Below are positions 26,013 through 33,395 of a stretch of DNA of 64,000 nucleotides, piece by piece. The DNA is taken from the NCBI GenBank assembly GCA_964523375.1, contig CAZFYG010000002.1:48175-112174 (forward strand), given 5' to 3'. Positions within the stretch are counted from its first letter, which is position 1. Each line of letters begins with the position of its first letter. Below the pieces are notes generated by a model that saw only the letters and a list, made by a program, of their open reading frames with translations, had not been told where the DNA came from and made no database searches. The DNA comes from CAJQGY01 sp964523375. Its GTDB lineage: Bacteria > Pseudomonadota > Gammaproteobacteria > Magnimaribacterales > D2472. A program made the translations under genes and the position numbers.

Positions 26013-27620
26013 TCAGTACCCTAAGTAGTTAAGAGTGCTCTCAGCAATTTTTGAGAAAACTGGTGCTGCTACGGCACCGCCAGAATAGGTGTTTAAATTT
26101 GGGTCTTCTATTGAGACAAGTATTGTCAATGAATCCCTTTGCAATGGGGCAATACCTACAAAAGATGCCCTGTAGGAATCCGACTTATAGCCAAGTGATG
26201 ATACTTTGTGGACTGTTGATGTTTTTCCCCCAACCTTAAAATCTTTTACAATAGCTAACTTTCCAGTTCCAAATTCAACAACATCTGAAAGAGAATCTAT
26301 AATAAAGTCTGCTGATTTCTTTGATATAACTTTTCTATGGCTCACATTCGTATCTTTTAATAAAATAAAATCTTTGTAAATACCTTCATTTGCAAAAACA
26401 GAATATGCCGTAGCTAATTGAAATGGGCTAACCTCAAAACCATATCCATATCCAAGAGCTGCAAGCTCTCTATCACTAATGCTATCTTTAAAATTCATAT
26501 ATCCATATGAAGATGATGGAAAATTAATTGATATTGGTTTTGTAAAACCAAAATTAAGATAATTATTTTTTAAACTATTATAGCCCAACATTAATGCTAT
26601 TTTAGAAGCTCCAACTTGGCTTGAATAAGCTATTATTTCATTTGGTTTAAGTTCTTTATAATTTTTTGGATCAGTTATGACTTTGTTATTTAAAATATAT
26701 CGTTGAGGTGTTTCTAGAAACTCGTTCCTATCTATAATATTATTCTCAATAGCAGCAGAAATTGTAATTGGCTTCATGGCAGATCCAAACTCATAGGCGT
26801 CAACCAAGGCTCTATTTTTTTGGATAGCTCTCATAGGATCATTCGGATTATAGGATGGGTAGCTTGCAACGGCTAGTATTTCACCACTTGCATTATCTAA
26901 AACTATAACACTACCTGACTTGGCATCATTGCTCTCAATGCCTTCTGCTAAATATTTATATGCAAAAAATTGTATAGTTGAGTCTATTGTAAGGGTGATA
27001 TCTTTTCCTTGAGTTTCTTTTAGAACCTCAATTGGCTTAGATATTATTTCTTGCTTTGCATTTTTGTATAACTTTTCCTTACCATCAAGACCGGATAGTA
27101 GGTAGTTATAGCTTTTTTCCATTCCTTCTTGTGGGCCATCTTTTCCATAGAACCCGATCAAGGGAGATATTTGCTCTCCGAGAGGGTAATGCCTGCTGTG
27201 TCGAACTTCAATCTCAATTCTATTTAATTTAAGGTTTTTAATAGCCAAATAATCAGATGCCGAAATGTTTTTCTTTAGCAATGTTTTTTTTGAGAACTTC
27301 TTCTTAGCTTGATATTTATCAGGTATTTTAATTTTGTCCTTTAAGCTTCGAAAGTCATCAGGATTTAACCCGCTCAGCGCATAAAGATCATAATTAACAA
27401 TCGAAATAGCTAGTGGAAAATTATTTCTATCATAGATACCTCCTCTCACAGCCCTGGTTTCTCTGTATTTGATATATCTTTTTTTACCTTCCTCCTGAAG
27501 AAAAACTCCATCTGATATATTTAAAAATATTAATTTAGATAAAACTGTAACAGTAGAGATTATTAATACTGCACATGTAATAACAAGCCTTAAATTTAGT
27601 AACTTATTTTTTCTCTTCAT
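26013..27620 (-). CDS. ftsI: Septal transpeptidase FtsI (PBP3) with altered motifs
   Basis: FtsI cross-links septal peptidoglycan together with FtsW. Numbered from the ATG at 27620 (535 aa) it has a short cytoplasmic tail, a membrane anchor (about 12-35), a pedestal domain with RGGIYDRN, and a transpeptidase domain. The active-site SxxK is intact (Ser280, GSAMKP). The SxN motif reads SSQ (333-335, normally SSN), and KTG reads KTS (466-468); both were confirmed at codon level. The protein otherwise looks complete. The start overlaps ftsL; an upstream TTG (27623) is less likely. Confidence 0.94.
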   Translation of the reverse strand: MKRKNKLLNLRLVITCAVLIISTVTVLSKLIFLNISDGVFLQEEGKKRYIKYRETRAVRGGIYDRNNFPLAISIVNYDLYALSGLNPDDFRSLKDKIKIPDKYQAKKKFSKKTLLKKNISASDYLAIKNLKLNRIEIEVRHSRHYPLGEQISPLIGFYGKDGPQEGMEKSYNYLLSGLDGKEKLYKNAKQEIISKPIEVLKETQGKDITLTIDSTIQFFAYKYLAEGIESNDAKSGSVIVLDNASGEILAVASYPSYNPNDPMRAIQKNRALVDAYEFGSAMKPITISAAIENNIIDRNEFLETPQRYILNNKVITDPKNYKELKPNEIIAYSSQVGASKIALMLGYNSLKNNYLNFGFTKPISINFPSSSYGYMNFKDSISDRELAALGYGYGFEVSPFQLATAYSVFANEGIYKDFILLKDTNVSHRKVISKKSADFIIDSLSDVVEFGTGKLAIVKDFKVGGKTSTVHKVSSLGYKSDSYRASFVGIAPLQRDSLTILVSIEDPNLNTYSGGAVAAPVFSKIAESTLNYLGY

Positions 27621-27885
27621 CAATTATAATTATTTTTGTTTTTTGTTTAGACATGCCAAGTACTTCCTTGGATTGCTTCTCTATAAGCCCTACTGAATTT
27701 TCTGCATAGTATTGAGTTTGAAGTCTTAGATTTAAATCTTTAAATCTCTCATATTCAATTTGTAAATTTTCATTATTTAGATGTAATTTCGAGACCTCCC
27801 AGGATAATTTAACCTTTTCAAGTGATAAGAAAGTTATCAATATAGAAAGTAGAGCTATTAAAAAAAAATTAGGTCTTAGTGTCAT
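27604..27885 (-). CDS. ftsL: Divisome protein FtsL
   Basis: This 93-residue bitopic protein lies between rsmH and ftsI, the invariant ftsL position. It has an N-terminal membrane helix (about 5-22), then a coiled coil (LHLNNENLQIEYERFKDLNLRLQTQ) and a short tail. The sequence is weakly conserved, as usual for FtsL, so location and topology carry the call. It acts with FtsB and FtsQ. It overlaps rsmH by 4 bp and ftsI by about 17 bp. Confidence 0.88.
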   Translation of the reverse strand: MTLRPNFFLIALLSILITFLSLEKVKLSWEVSKLHLNNENLQIEYERFKDLNLRLQTQYYAENSVGLIEKQSKEVLGMSKQKTKIIIIDEEKK

Positions 27886-28775
27886 AATTTCTTAAAGACT
27901 CTCATGATTGCGCTTCTTGATCTAGGGTTAATGTTGACCTCATCTTCAGTGGCCCTAATTTTTTTTGCAATGCATTTAAACTCTTGACTCTTAATGGGGT
28001 TGATTGGTATATCTTTTGGGTACTCTACATTATGTGGCTTAAAAAAATTTTTTACTAAATTATCTTCAAGGGAGTGAAATGATATTACAACTATGATTCC
28101 ATTTTTTTTTAGAAGTTTCTTAGCTTGCTGAAGTGAGTCAGTTATCTCATTTAGCTCGTTGTTAATAAATATACGAAATGCTTGAAATGATTTTGTAGCA
28201 GGGTGTATTTTCTTTCTTGAGCCAGGATAACAATCTTTGATTAAATTTGCTAAATCAATTGTATTAACTATTCTTTTTTTTTCTCTAAAATCAATAATTG
28301 CTTTAGAAATAAGCTTGCCATGCTTTTCATCACCATAGCTATATAGAACATTCAATATTTCATCAAATGTAGCATTATTAATCCAGTCTGATAATGGTAT
28401 ACCTCTTTTTGTATTGAATCTCATATCAAGAGGCCCATTTCGCATAAAGCTAAAACCACGCTCACCGTTATCAAGATGAGTCGAGCAAGTGCCTAAGTCA
28501 TAAAGAATGCCATCAATAGAACCTTTTTCAAAATATTTGTTTAAAGAATTAAATGATTCATGCTTAATTGAAAAATTATTTTCTTTAAATTTTTTAGCAA
28601 ATTCACAAGCCTCAGCATCTTTATCAAATGATGTTAGTTTGCCTTTGGATGATATTTTATTTAAGATTTTTGAAGTGTGGCCACCTCTTCCAAAAGTGCA
28701 ATCAATATAACTACCATCTAAATTGGTTATAAGGAATTCAACTGATTCTTCCAGAAGGACTGGAAAATGAAGCAT
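27882..28775 (-). CDS. rsmH: 16S rRNA m4C1402 methyltransferase RsmH (MraW)
   Basis: RsmH N4-methylates C1402 of 16S rRNA; RsmI, encoded at 30.8 kb, 2'-O-methylates the same nucleotide. The 297-residue protein opens LHFPVLLEESVEFL and shows DCTFGRGGHTSKIL (SAM site), LYDLGTCSTHLDNGERGFSF, GPLDMRF and HPATKSFQAFRIFINNEL, all family hallmarks, with DLG for the common DLGVSS. It normally directly follows mraZ; here ftsZ is inserted between them, with a 1-bp gap. Confidence 0.97.
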   Translation of the reverse strand: MLHFPVLLEESVEFLITNLDGSYIDCTFGRGGHTSKILNKISSKGKLTSFDKDAEACEFAKKFKENNFSIKHESFNSLNKYFEKGSIDGILYDLGTCSTHLDNGERGFSFMRNGPLDMRFNTKRGIPLSDWINNATFDEILNVLYSYGDEKHGKLISKAIIDFREKKRIVNTIDLANLIKDCYPGSRKKIHPATKSFQAFRIFINNELNEITDSLQQAKKLLKKNGIIVVISFHSLEDNLVKNFFKPHNVEYPKDIPINPIKSQEFKCIAKKIRATEDEVNINPRSRSAIMRVFKKL

Positions 28776-28776
28776 T

Positions 28777-29892
28777 TTAATCTACTTGCTTTCTCATAAA
28801 AGTAGGCACATCGAGGAAGTTTATTTCCTCTGCAGACGATGTGCCAACTTTTTGACTTGATTGTTTATCTCTATTTAATCCAACTGGATTTAGTTTAATA
28901 GAGGGTTGATGATTATCTATTGCAAGTGCAGGCCCTCTTTGATCAACTCCAGTTGCTACAATAGTAACTAGTAGATCTTCTTCAACTGAGTCGTCATAAA
29001 CAAGACCATAAATAATATTAGCTTCTTCACTACAAATTTCATCAACAATATCTGCTACATCAGTTTGATCATTTAATGTAGGTTCTTTTGCGGTAATGTT
29101 AACCAATACACCTCGAGCATTTTTAAGGTTGATATCTTCAAGAAGCTCACTTTTTACAGCTTGGGTTGCTGCTTCTATTGCTCTATCTTTTCCGTTAGAT
29201 CTTCCTGTTCCCATCATTGCAATGCCTTTTTCTGACATAACAGTTTTTACATCAGCAAAATCTACATTGATGTGGCCTTTTTTCATAATGATGTCTGATA
29301 TACCTTGAACTGCGCCTTTAAGCACGTCATCTGCCTTAGCAAATGCTTCTTGCATAGGAGTGTTGCCACCCAGAATTTCATATAGCTTTTGATTTGGAAT
29401 TGTTATTAAGCTATCCACTTCTTCGACTAGAGATGCAAGCCCTTTTTCAGCTGCTGACATTCTTCTTTTACCTTCAAATTTAAATGGTTTTGTTACTACT
29501 GCAACTGTTAAAGCTCCCATTTCTTTTGCTATAGAAGCAATGACAGGGGCCGCTCCCGTTCCAGTTCCACCACCCATGCCTGCTGTAATGAAAATCATAT
29601 CAGCTCCGGACAATAACTCTTCTATTGCTCCTCTATCGCTCTCTGCCGCTTTCCTGCCTATATCCGGATCTGCACCAGCACCTAATCCTTTAGTCAGGCC
29701 ATTGCCAAGCTTAAGAGAAATTGCACCATTTGCTTCAGATAATGCCTGGGTATCAGTATTAGCACAAATAAAATCAACACCATCAATATTATGGTTGATC
29801 ATATGAATCACAGCATTTCCGCCCGCACCCCCAACTCCAACAACTTTTATTTTTGCATTTTCAATTTCTTGTCCAATAACTTCCCAATTCAT
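28777..29892 (-). CDS. ftsZ: Cell division tubulin homologue FtsZ (relocated)
   Basis: FtsZ polymerises with GTP to form the Z-ring. The 371-residue protein has KVVGVGGAGGNAV, the tubulin signature GGGTGTGAAPVIA (about 106-118), the T7-type NVDFADVKTVM, and the C-terminal peptide NFLDVPTFMRKQ that binds FtsA and ZipA. A strong AGGGGA ribosome binding site precedes the ATG. Its place between mraZ and rsmH, not after ftsA, is unusual. It would come under the mraZ promoter and any MraZ control. Confidence 0.98.
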   Translation of the reverse strand: MNWEVIGQEIENAKIKVVGVGGAGGNAVIHMINHNIDGVDFICANTDTQALSEANGAISLKLGNGLTKGLGAGADPDIGRKAAESDRGAIEELLSGADMIFITAGMGGGTGTGAAPVIASIAKEMGALTVAVVTKPFKFEGKRRMSAAEKGLASLVEEVDSLITIPNQKLYEILGGNTPMQEAFAKADDVLKGAVQGISDIIMKKGHINVDFADVKTVMSEKGIAMMGTGRSNGKDRAIEAATQAVKSELLEDINLKNARGVLVNITAKEPTLNDQTDVADIVDEICSEEANIIYGLVYDDSVEEDLLVTIVATGVDQRGPALAIDNHQPSIKLNPVGLNRDKQSSQKVGTSSAEEINFLDVPTFMRKQVD

Positions 29893-29905
29893 AATAATCC
29901 CCTAT

Positions 29906-30373
29906 TTAAAATGACATTGATTTAATTGTCTCTGGTAAAACAACATCTAAAATTTCTGTGGATAGAGATCCTCCTGTCTGTCTTAAAGACCAGTTCTCCT
30001 CTTCCCAAATCTCAAATTTATTACCCATGCCTACTAAACATAATTTTTTCTTATTATCTATTTCAGCATACTCTCTTAACTCAGATGGAATTAAGACTAG
30101 CATTCTTCCGGATGGGTCGAATTCGTTGACACTAGCATTTCCTAAAATGGTCCATTGCAATTTCCTTACAATTGGATCTAGGCTCTGAAGTGATTTAAGG
30201 TAACCTGAAAGATTCTCCCACTCAGATCCAAAGTATACTTTTAGTGAGGGGTATTGTGGATCTCTAGTTATTATGATGCTCGTTTCGTTGTCAGATAACA
30301 AACTTGCTCTATATCTAGCAGGCAAAGCCACTCTTCCTTTGCTATCTATTGAAACTGAGTTAAATCCGTACAT
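29906..30373 (-). CDS. mraZ: Transcriptional regulator MraZ
   Basis: MraZ is the DNA-binding repressor of the dcw cluster. The 155-residue protein has two AbrB-like halves, each with the family motif: SIDSKGRVALPARYR (about 8-22) and FDPSGRMLVLIPSELREYA (about 88-106). The start MYGFNSVSIDSKGR matches family N-termini. No ribosome binding site precedes the ATG, and a -10 (TATACT) ends 7 nt before it, so the mRNA is probably leaderless. Repeats that look like its operator lie directly upstream (30394-30434). The next gene is ftsZ. Confidence 0.97.
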   Translation of the reverse strand: MYGFNSVSIDSKGRVALPARYRASLLSDNETSIIITRDPQYPSLKVYFGSEWENLSGYLKSLQSLDPIVRKLQWTILGNASVNEFDPSGRMLVLIPSELREYAEIDNKKKLCLVGMGNKFEIWEEENWSLRQTGGSLSTEILDVVLPETIKSMSF

Positions 30374-30380
30374 GTTAAAA

Positions 30381-30409
30381 AGTATATAGCATTATTTACA
30401 CACTTTAAA
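30381..30409 (-). promoter_or_regulatory. Putative promoter of mraZ and the dcw cluster
   Basis: On the minus strand TTTAAA (30404-30409) and TATACT (30381-30386) are spaced by 17 bp. Transcription would begin about at the mraZ ATG (30373), giving a leaderless transcript, consistent with the lack of a Shine-Dalgarno sequence. One of the GTGTG repeats fills the first part of the spacer. Confidence 0.6.
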
Positions 30410-30434
30410 CATTTATTTTCACACATTTACACAC
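30394..30434 (-). promoter_or_regulatory. Putative MraZ operator: three GTGTG(T/A)AAAT repeats
   Basis: Minus-strand copies are GTGTGTAAAT (30425-30434), GTGTGAAAAT (30415-30424) and GTGTGTAAAT (30394-30403). The first two are in tandem at 10 bp; the third is displaced by about two helical turns (21 bp). Known MraZ sites are short G-rich repeats (TGGGN in E. coli) with a 10-bp period just upstream of mraZ, so position and spacing fit while the repeat sequence differs. Confidence 0.65.
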
Positions 30435-30442
30435 CTATGTGA

Positions 30443-30777
30443 GAAGGAGTTGGTCTGTAAGCCGGATTCTGTAATCAACGGTCATCTATCTCGATATTAT
30501 GTTGCCATAATACTCTAGCAACCTACCCAAATCCCAGGCGAGCAGCCTGATAAGATTTCTATTTGGTTTTGCTTCAGGTTGGGGTTTACAATGCCTTAAA
30601 TGTCTCCACTTAAGCGGTGGGCTCTTACCCCACCATTTCACCCTTACCAATAAAGATTGGCGGTATATTTTCTGCTGCACTTTCCGTAAGCTCACGCTCC
30701 CCAGGAGTTACCTGGCACCTTGCCCTATGAAGTCCGGACTTTCCTCTGAATAATCAGCGACCGTTCGACCAACTCAT
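30443..30777 (-). ncRNA. rnpB: RNase P RNA (bacterial type A)
   Basis: The minus strand contains the universal 5' segment GAGGAAAGTCCGGACTTC, then AAGGTGCCAGGTAACTCCTG, GGTAAGGGTGAAATGGTG with GGTAAGAGCCCACCG, and near the 3' end ACAGAATCCGGCTTAC. The ends pair as helix P1 (GAGTTGGTC with GACCAACTC), fixing the boundaries to within a few bases. It is the catalytic RNA that matures tRNA 5' ends. The P15/P16 region (30519-30557) appears to lack an unpaired GGU. It fills the 430-bp gap between mraZ and rsmI. Confidence 0.95.
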
Positions 30778-30781
30778 AGAT

Positions 30782-30810
30782 ATTATAAGCTGTGAAATAA
30801 ATTTTATAAA
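30782..30810 (-). promoter_or_regulatory. rnpB promoter
   Basis: A perfect TATAAT (minus strand, 30782-30787) lies about 7 nt upstream of the inferred RNase P RNA 5' end, with TTTATA 17 bp further upstream (30805-30810). The promoter overlaps the last codons of rsmI. Confidence 0.65.
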
Positions 30811-31619
30811 TCCATAAGTGATTTATATATATCTCTTTTTGATTCCCCTGTAACCATTGACAAAAGTTTTGCTGCATCTTTTGGGGGAAGTTTTTCAAGA
30901 AATGCAGATTTAATTTTATTGTCTATATTAATATTACTAAAATCTTCACGCTTCATATCTATCACCAGCACAACTTCGCCCTTAAGGGTTATTTTATTAT
31001 TATTGATCATTTGCAATAACTCATTTGCATTACCTCTGATAACCTCTTCATGAAGTTTTGTCATCTCCCTACATATAGAAATACATATACCAGAAGAATA
31101 GAGTTCATCTAAAATTAGAATAGTATCTGGTAGTCTTTTAACAGTCTCAAATAAAATAAGCGTATGTTTCTCATTAGAAATATCATTTAAGAATTGCACT
31201 TTTTGATTTTTCTTCCTTGGGATAAAACCAAGAAATAGAAAGCTTGAAGGAGGCATGCCTGATAAAACCAAAGCATTAATAACACTTGAAGGACCTGGTA
31301 GAACAGTAAATTTCTGATTCTCTTTTATACATTGTGTAATTAAGTGGTAGCCTGGATCTGAAATTGCGGGCATTCCAGCATCGGAAAGAATAGCAATATC
31401 ATTATTTTGCTTGAGAAGATCAAGTATTTTTGGAGCTACTTGGCTTTCATTGTGCTCATGTAACGAGCTAACAGCTTTTTTAATTTCAAAGAAGTTTAGA
31501 AGTTTTATTGTATTTCGTGTATCTTCAGCATAAATGAAATCTATTTTTTTTAGAACATCAATTGACCTAAGTGATATATCATTTAAGTTGCCTATTGGGC
31601 TGGCGATAAAATATAACAT
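30804..31619 (-). CDS. rsmI: 16S rRNA 2'-O-ribose C1402 methyltransferase RsmI
   Basis: RsmI pairs with RsmH to make m4Cm1402 in the ribosomal P site. I start at ATG 31619, since MLYFIASPIGNLNDISLRS matches family N-termini; upstream in-frame sequence would run into the divergent lpoA-like gene. Diagnostic motifs are YAEDTRNTIKLLNFF, SDAGMPAISDPGYHLI and VLPGPSSVINALVLSGMP. The protein (271 aa) is complete. No ribosome binding site is evident. Divergence from an lpoA-type gene matches E. coli (yraL/yraM). Confidence 0.95.
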   Translation of the reverse strand: MLYFIASPIGNLNDISLRSIDVLKKIDFIYAEDTRNTIKLLNFFEIKKAVSSLHEHNESQVAPKILDLLKQNNDIAILSDAGMPAISDPGYHLITQCIKENQKFTVLPGPSSVINALVLSGMPPSSFLFLGFIPRKKNQKVQFLNDISNEKHTLILFETVKRLPDTILILDELYSSGICISICREMTKLHEEVIRGNANELLQMINNNKITLKGEVVLVIDMKREDFSNINIDNKIKSAFLEKLPPKDAAKLLSMVTGESKRDIYKSLMDL

Positions 31620-31622
31620 TTG

Positions 31623-31630
31623 AATATAAA
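31623..31630. promoter_or_regulatory. Overlapping divergent -10 elements, rsmI/lpoA-like
   Basis: Only 16 bp separate the two start codons. The stretch AATATAAA reads TATAAA toward the lpoA-like gene (31625-31630, 5 nt before its ATG) and TATATT toward rsmI (31628-31623, 3 nt before its ATG). Neither gene has a Shine-Dalgarno sequence, suggesting two leaderless mRNAs from interleaved promoters. No experiment supports this; it is inferred from position. Confidence 0.4.
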
Positions 31631-31635
31631 AATTT

Positions 31636-32760
31636 ATGAAACTTAGCTTAACATTTTTTTTATTAATTGCATTTATTGCGACAGGCTGTGTCACTAATAA
31701 TTTAAATACTCAGAAAAATTATATAAGCAGTGTTGAGCTATTTGCTAATAGTAATGTATTAATTGCATCAAAAGATCGATTAAAACTTGAAGTAATAATA
31801 GATAAAACTCTTTCATATTATAGTCTTGATAAAGAAGAGCTTGATATTATAAATAAGTATCTCCCTCTTCTAGAAAAAGACATTCAATCAAATGTTAAAA
31901 CTGCGCTTAAACAAGTAGAGATATTTAAGGGAAGCAAATCATATAAATCTATTTTCAATACTAACGAAAAAAATAAAGATATTCTTATAAAGTTATCTTT
32001 AAATTCTGGCTATCCTTTTAATTTAGAGTTTAATGATTCAGGTATTTTTATTGATGAAAACCTCATAGATTCTGTACATTATGGTTTTTGTAATTCTTAT
32101 TCTCAGGATCAAAGGTCATTAATAGAAAAAGTTGTATTCGATGGATTCCAGAAAGATGAAATACTAGTTATTTATGGCAAAAATTTTGAAAGCTATATTT
32201 CCTACTTAAGACTAAACTTCCCATTTGCATCGTTTGCTGAAATTACATCAAGCAACTACGATGAATTTGTAACTGAAGTACTTAATATACAAGAGAGCAA
32301 GGGTCGAAAAAATGCTATTCAGGCATTAGATAAGAATACCAATCTAGTTTTTTTGCCACGAAAAAACCAGAATTTAAGAAAAATATTTATTATCTTAGAT
32401 TATCGGGATGCTAAGGCAGTTGTTCCCATTCTCAAAAATTATGTTCTAGACTTCCCTATTTATGCTACAAATGACTTGCTGTATGGGATAACTGATCCGA
32501 AGAAAATTTTAGACTTTGAAGGCTTATTCTTTCCATTGGATTCAAAAACGATATCTTTGTTTATGAGTCAAGATCTAAAAACAGGTACTTTAAAAGATGA
32601 ATTTAATAAATCTATCTTGAAAGATATGCTTTTTCAACAAAAACTGAATGATGCGGGTATTAAAAAATCATATATAAAAACGGCATTATCGGATATTGAA
32701 TTTGACCTTAATAGCTGTAATGAGAGGATAGTATCCATCTCACCTGTCGGAAATAGCTAA
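31636..32760 (+). CDS. LpoA-like (LppC family) lipoprotein, lacking N-terminal domain
   Basis: The 374-residue protein has a lipoprotein signal peptide with lipobox IATGC (Cys18). The rest resembles the periplasmic-binding-protein-like C-domain of LppC/LpoA, for example IFIILDYRDAKAVVPILKNYVLDFPIYATNDLLYG. E. coli LpoA (678 aa) activates PBP1A from the outer membrane; its N-terminal TPR-like domain appears to be missing here. Position opposite rsmI is the conserved lpoA position. The family call rests on context plus the C-terminal pattern; the function may have changed with the lost domain. Confidence 0.78.
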   Translation: MKLSLTFFLLIAFIATGCVTNNLNTQKNYISSVELFANSNVLIASKDRLKLEVIIDKTLSYYSLDKEELDIINKYLPLLEKDIQSNVKTALKQVEIFKGSKSYKSIFNTNEKNKDILIKLSLNSGYPFNLEFNDSGIFIDENLIDSVHYGFCNSYSQDQRSLIEKVVFDGFQKDEILVIYGKNFESYISYLRLNFPFASFAEITSSNYDEFVTEVLNIQESKGRKNAIQALDKNTNLVFLPRKNQNLRKIFIILDYRDAKAVVPILKNYVLDFPIYATNDLLYGITDPKKILDFEGLFFPLDSKTISLFMSQDLKTGTLKDEFNKSILKDMLFQQKLNDAGIKKSYIKTALSDIEFDLNSCNERIVSISPVGNS

Positions 32761-32768
32761 AAGCTATT
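32752..32768. terminator. Small palindrome between convergent lpoA-like and sspA genes
   Basis: AATAGCT (32752-32758) and AGCTATT (32762-32768) form a 7-bp stem with a 3-nt loop that contains both stop codons. On the plus strand it is followed by a pyrimidine run (CTTCTTT) and on the minus strand by no clear T-run. It could be a weak, mainly plus-strand terminator. Confidence 0.35.
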
Positions 32769-33375
32769 CTTCTTTAAGATCTCTTTCTAGTGAAGAAAGG
32801 CTGTCGAGAAAACCAGGACGCTCAAATACTTTTTTCTGATAATCAAGGAGTGGTTTTAGATGTCTATTCACTGGAAGTTTTATACCGATAGATGGCAGCC
32901 TCCACAATATAGGAGCAAAACAGCAATCTACTAGAGTGAATTCATCACTCATAAAGAATTTAAACTCTTTGAAGGTGGGTGCGATTGATGATATTTCATG
33001 AAGTAACTCCTCTCGAAGCTTCATCATTTCTTTTTCAGAAAGTTTTCCTTCAATTAAAGTATCAACCATTGGACACCATTCTTTATCAATACGTAACATT
33101 AAAGTTCTGCTATTAGCTCTTGCAACTGGATAAACTGGTAAAAGTGGAGGATGAGGAAACCTTTCATCAAGGTACTCCATCATTACTGAAGGATCGTGAA
33201 GAGCAAGATCTCTATCTACTAGAATCGGCAGCTTGTGGTAAGGGTTGATGGACAATATTTCCTCAGGTGTATCTTCAAGAGTAGACTCTCTAATCTCAGC
33301 TGTAATATCTTTTTCAGCCAAAACAATTCTTACTCTTTGGCTATAATGGTCATCTCTATCCGAATATAAAATCAT
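32764..33375 (-). CDS. sspA: Stringent starvation protein A (GST-fold)
   Basis: SspA is a glutathione-S-transferase-like protein that binds RNA polymerase and modulates stress transcription. The 203 residues have the thioredoxin-like N-domain (LYSDRDDHYSQRVRIVLAEKDI, NPYHKLPILVDRDLALHDPSVMMEYLDERFPHPPL) and an all-alpha C-domain. The exposed PHPPL-type proline patch is typical of SspA. It follows petC after 20 bp, the conserved rplM-rpsI-petABC-sspA order; sspB, usually next, is absent. Confidence 0.95.
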   Translation of the reverse strand: MILYSDRDDHYSQRVRIVLAEKDITAEIRESTLEDTPEEILSINPYHKLPILVDRDLALHDPSVMMEYLDERFPHPPLLPVYPVARANSRTLMLRIDKEWCPMVDTLIEGKLSEKEMMKLREELLHEISSIAPTFKEFKFFMSDEFTLVDCCFAPILWRLPSIGIKLPVNRHLKPLLDYQKKVFERPGFLDSLSSLERDLKEE

Positions 33376-33395
33376 AATTTTTTCCTATCTAACAC

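Noticed and set aside
30394..30434. Possible CRISPR or simple repeat
   Set aside because: Three 10-bp units without spacers of constant length or cas genes are not a CRISPR array; position at the mraZ promoter fits an operator better.
30486..30695. Small 69-codon minus-strand open frame
   Set aside because: It lies wholly inside the RNase P RNA, whose conserved core and helix P1 are unmistakable; no protein similarity is visible.
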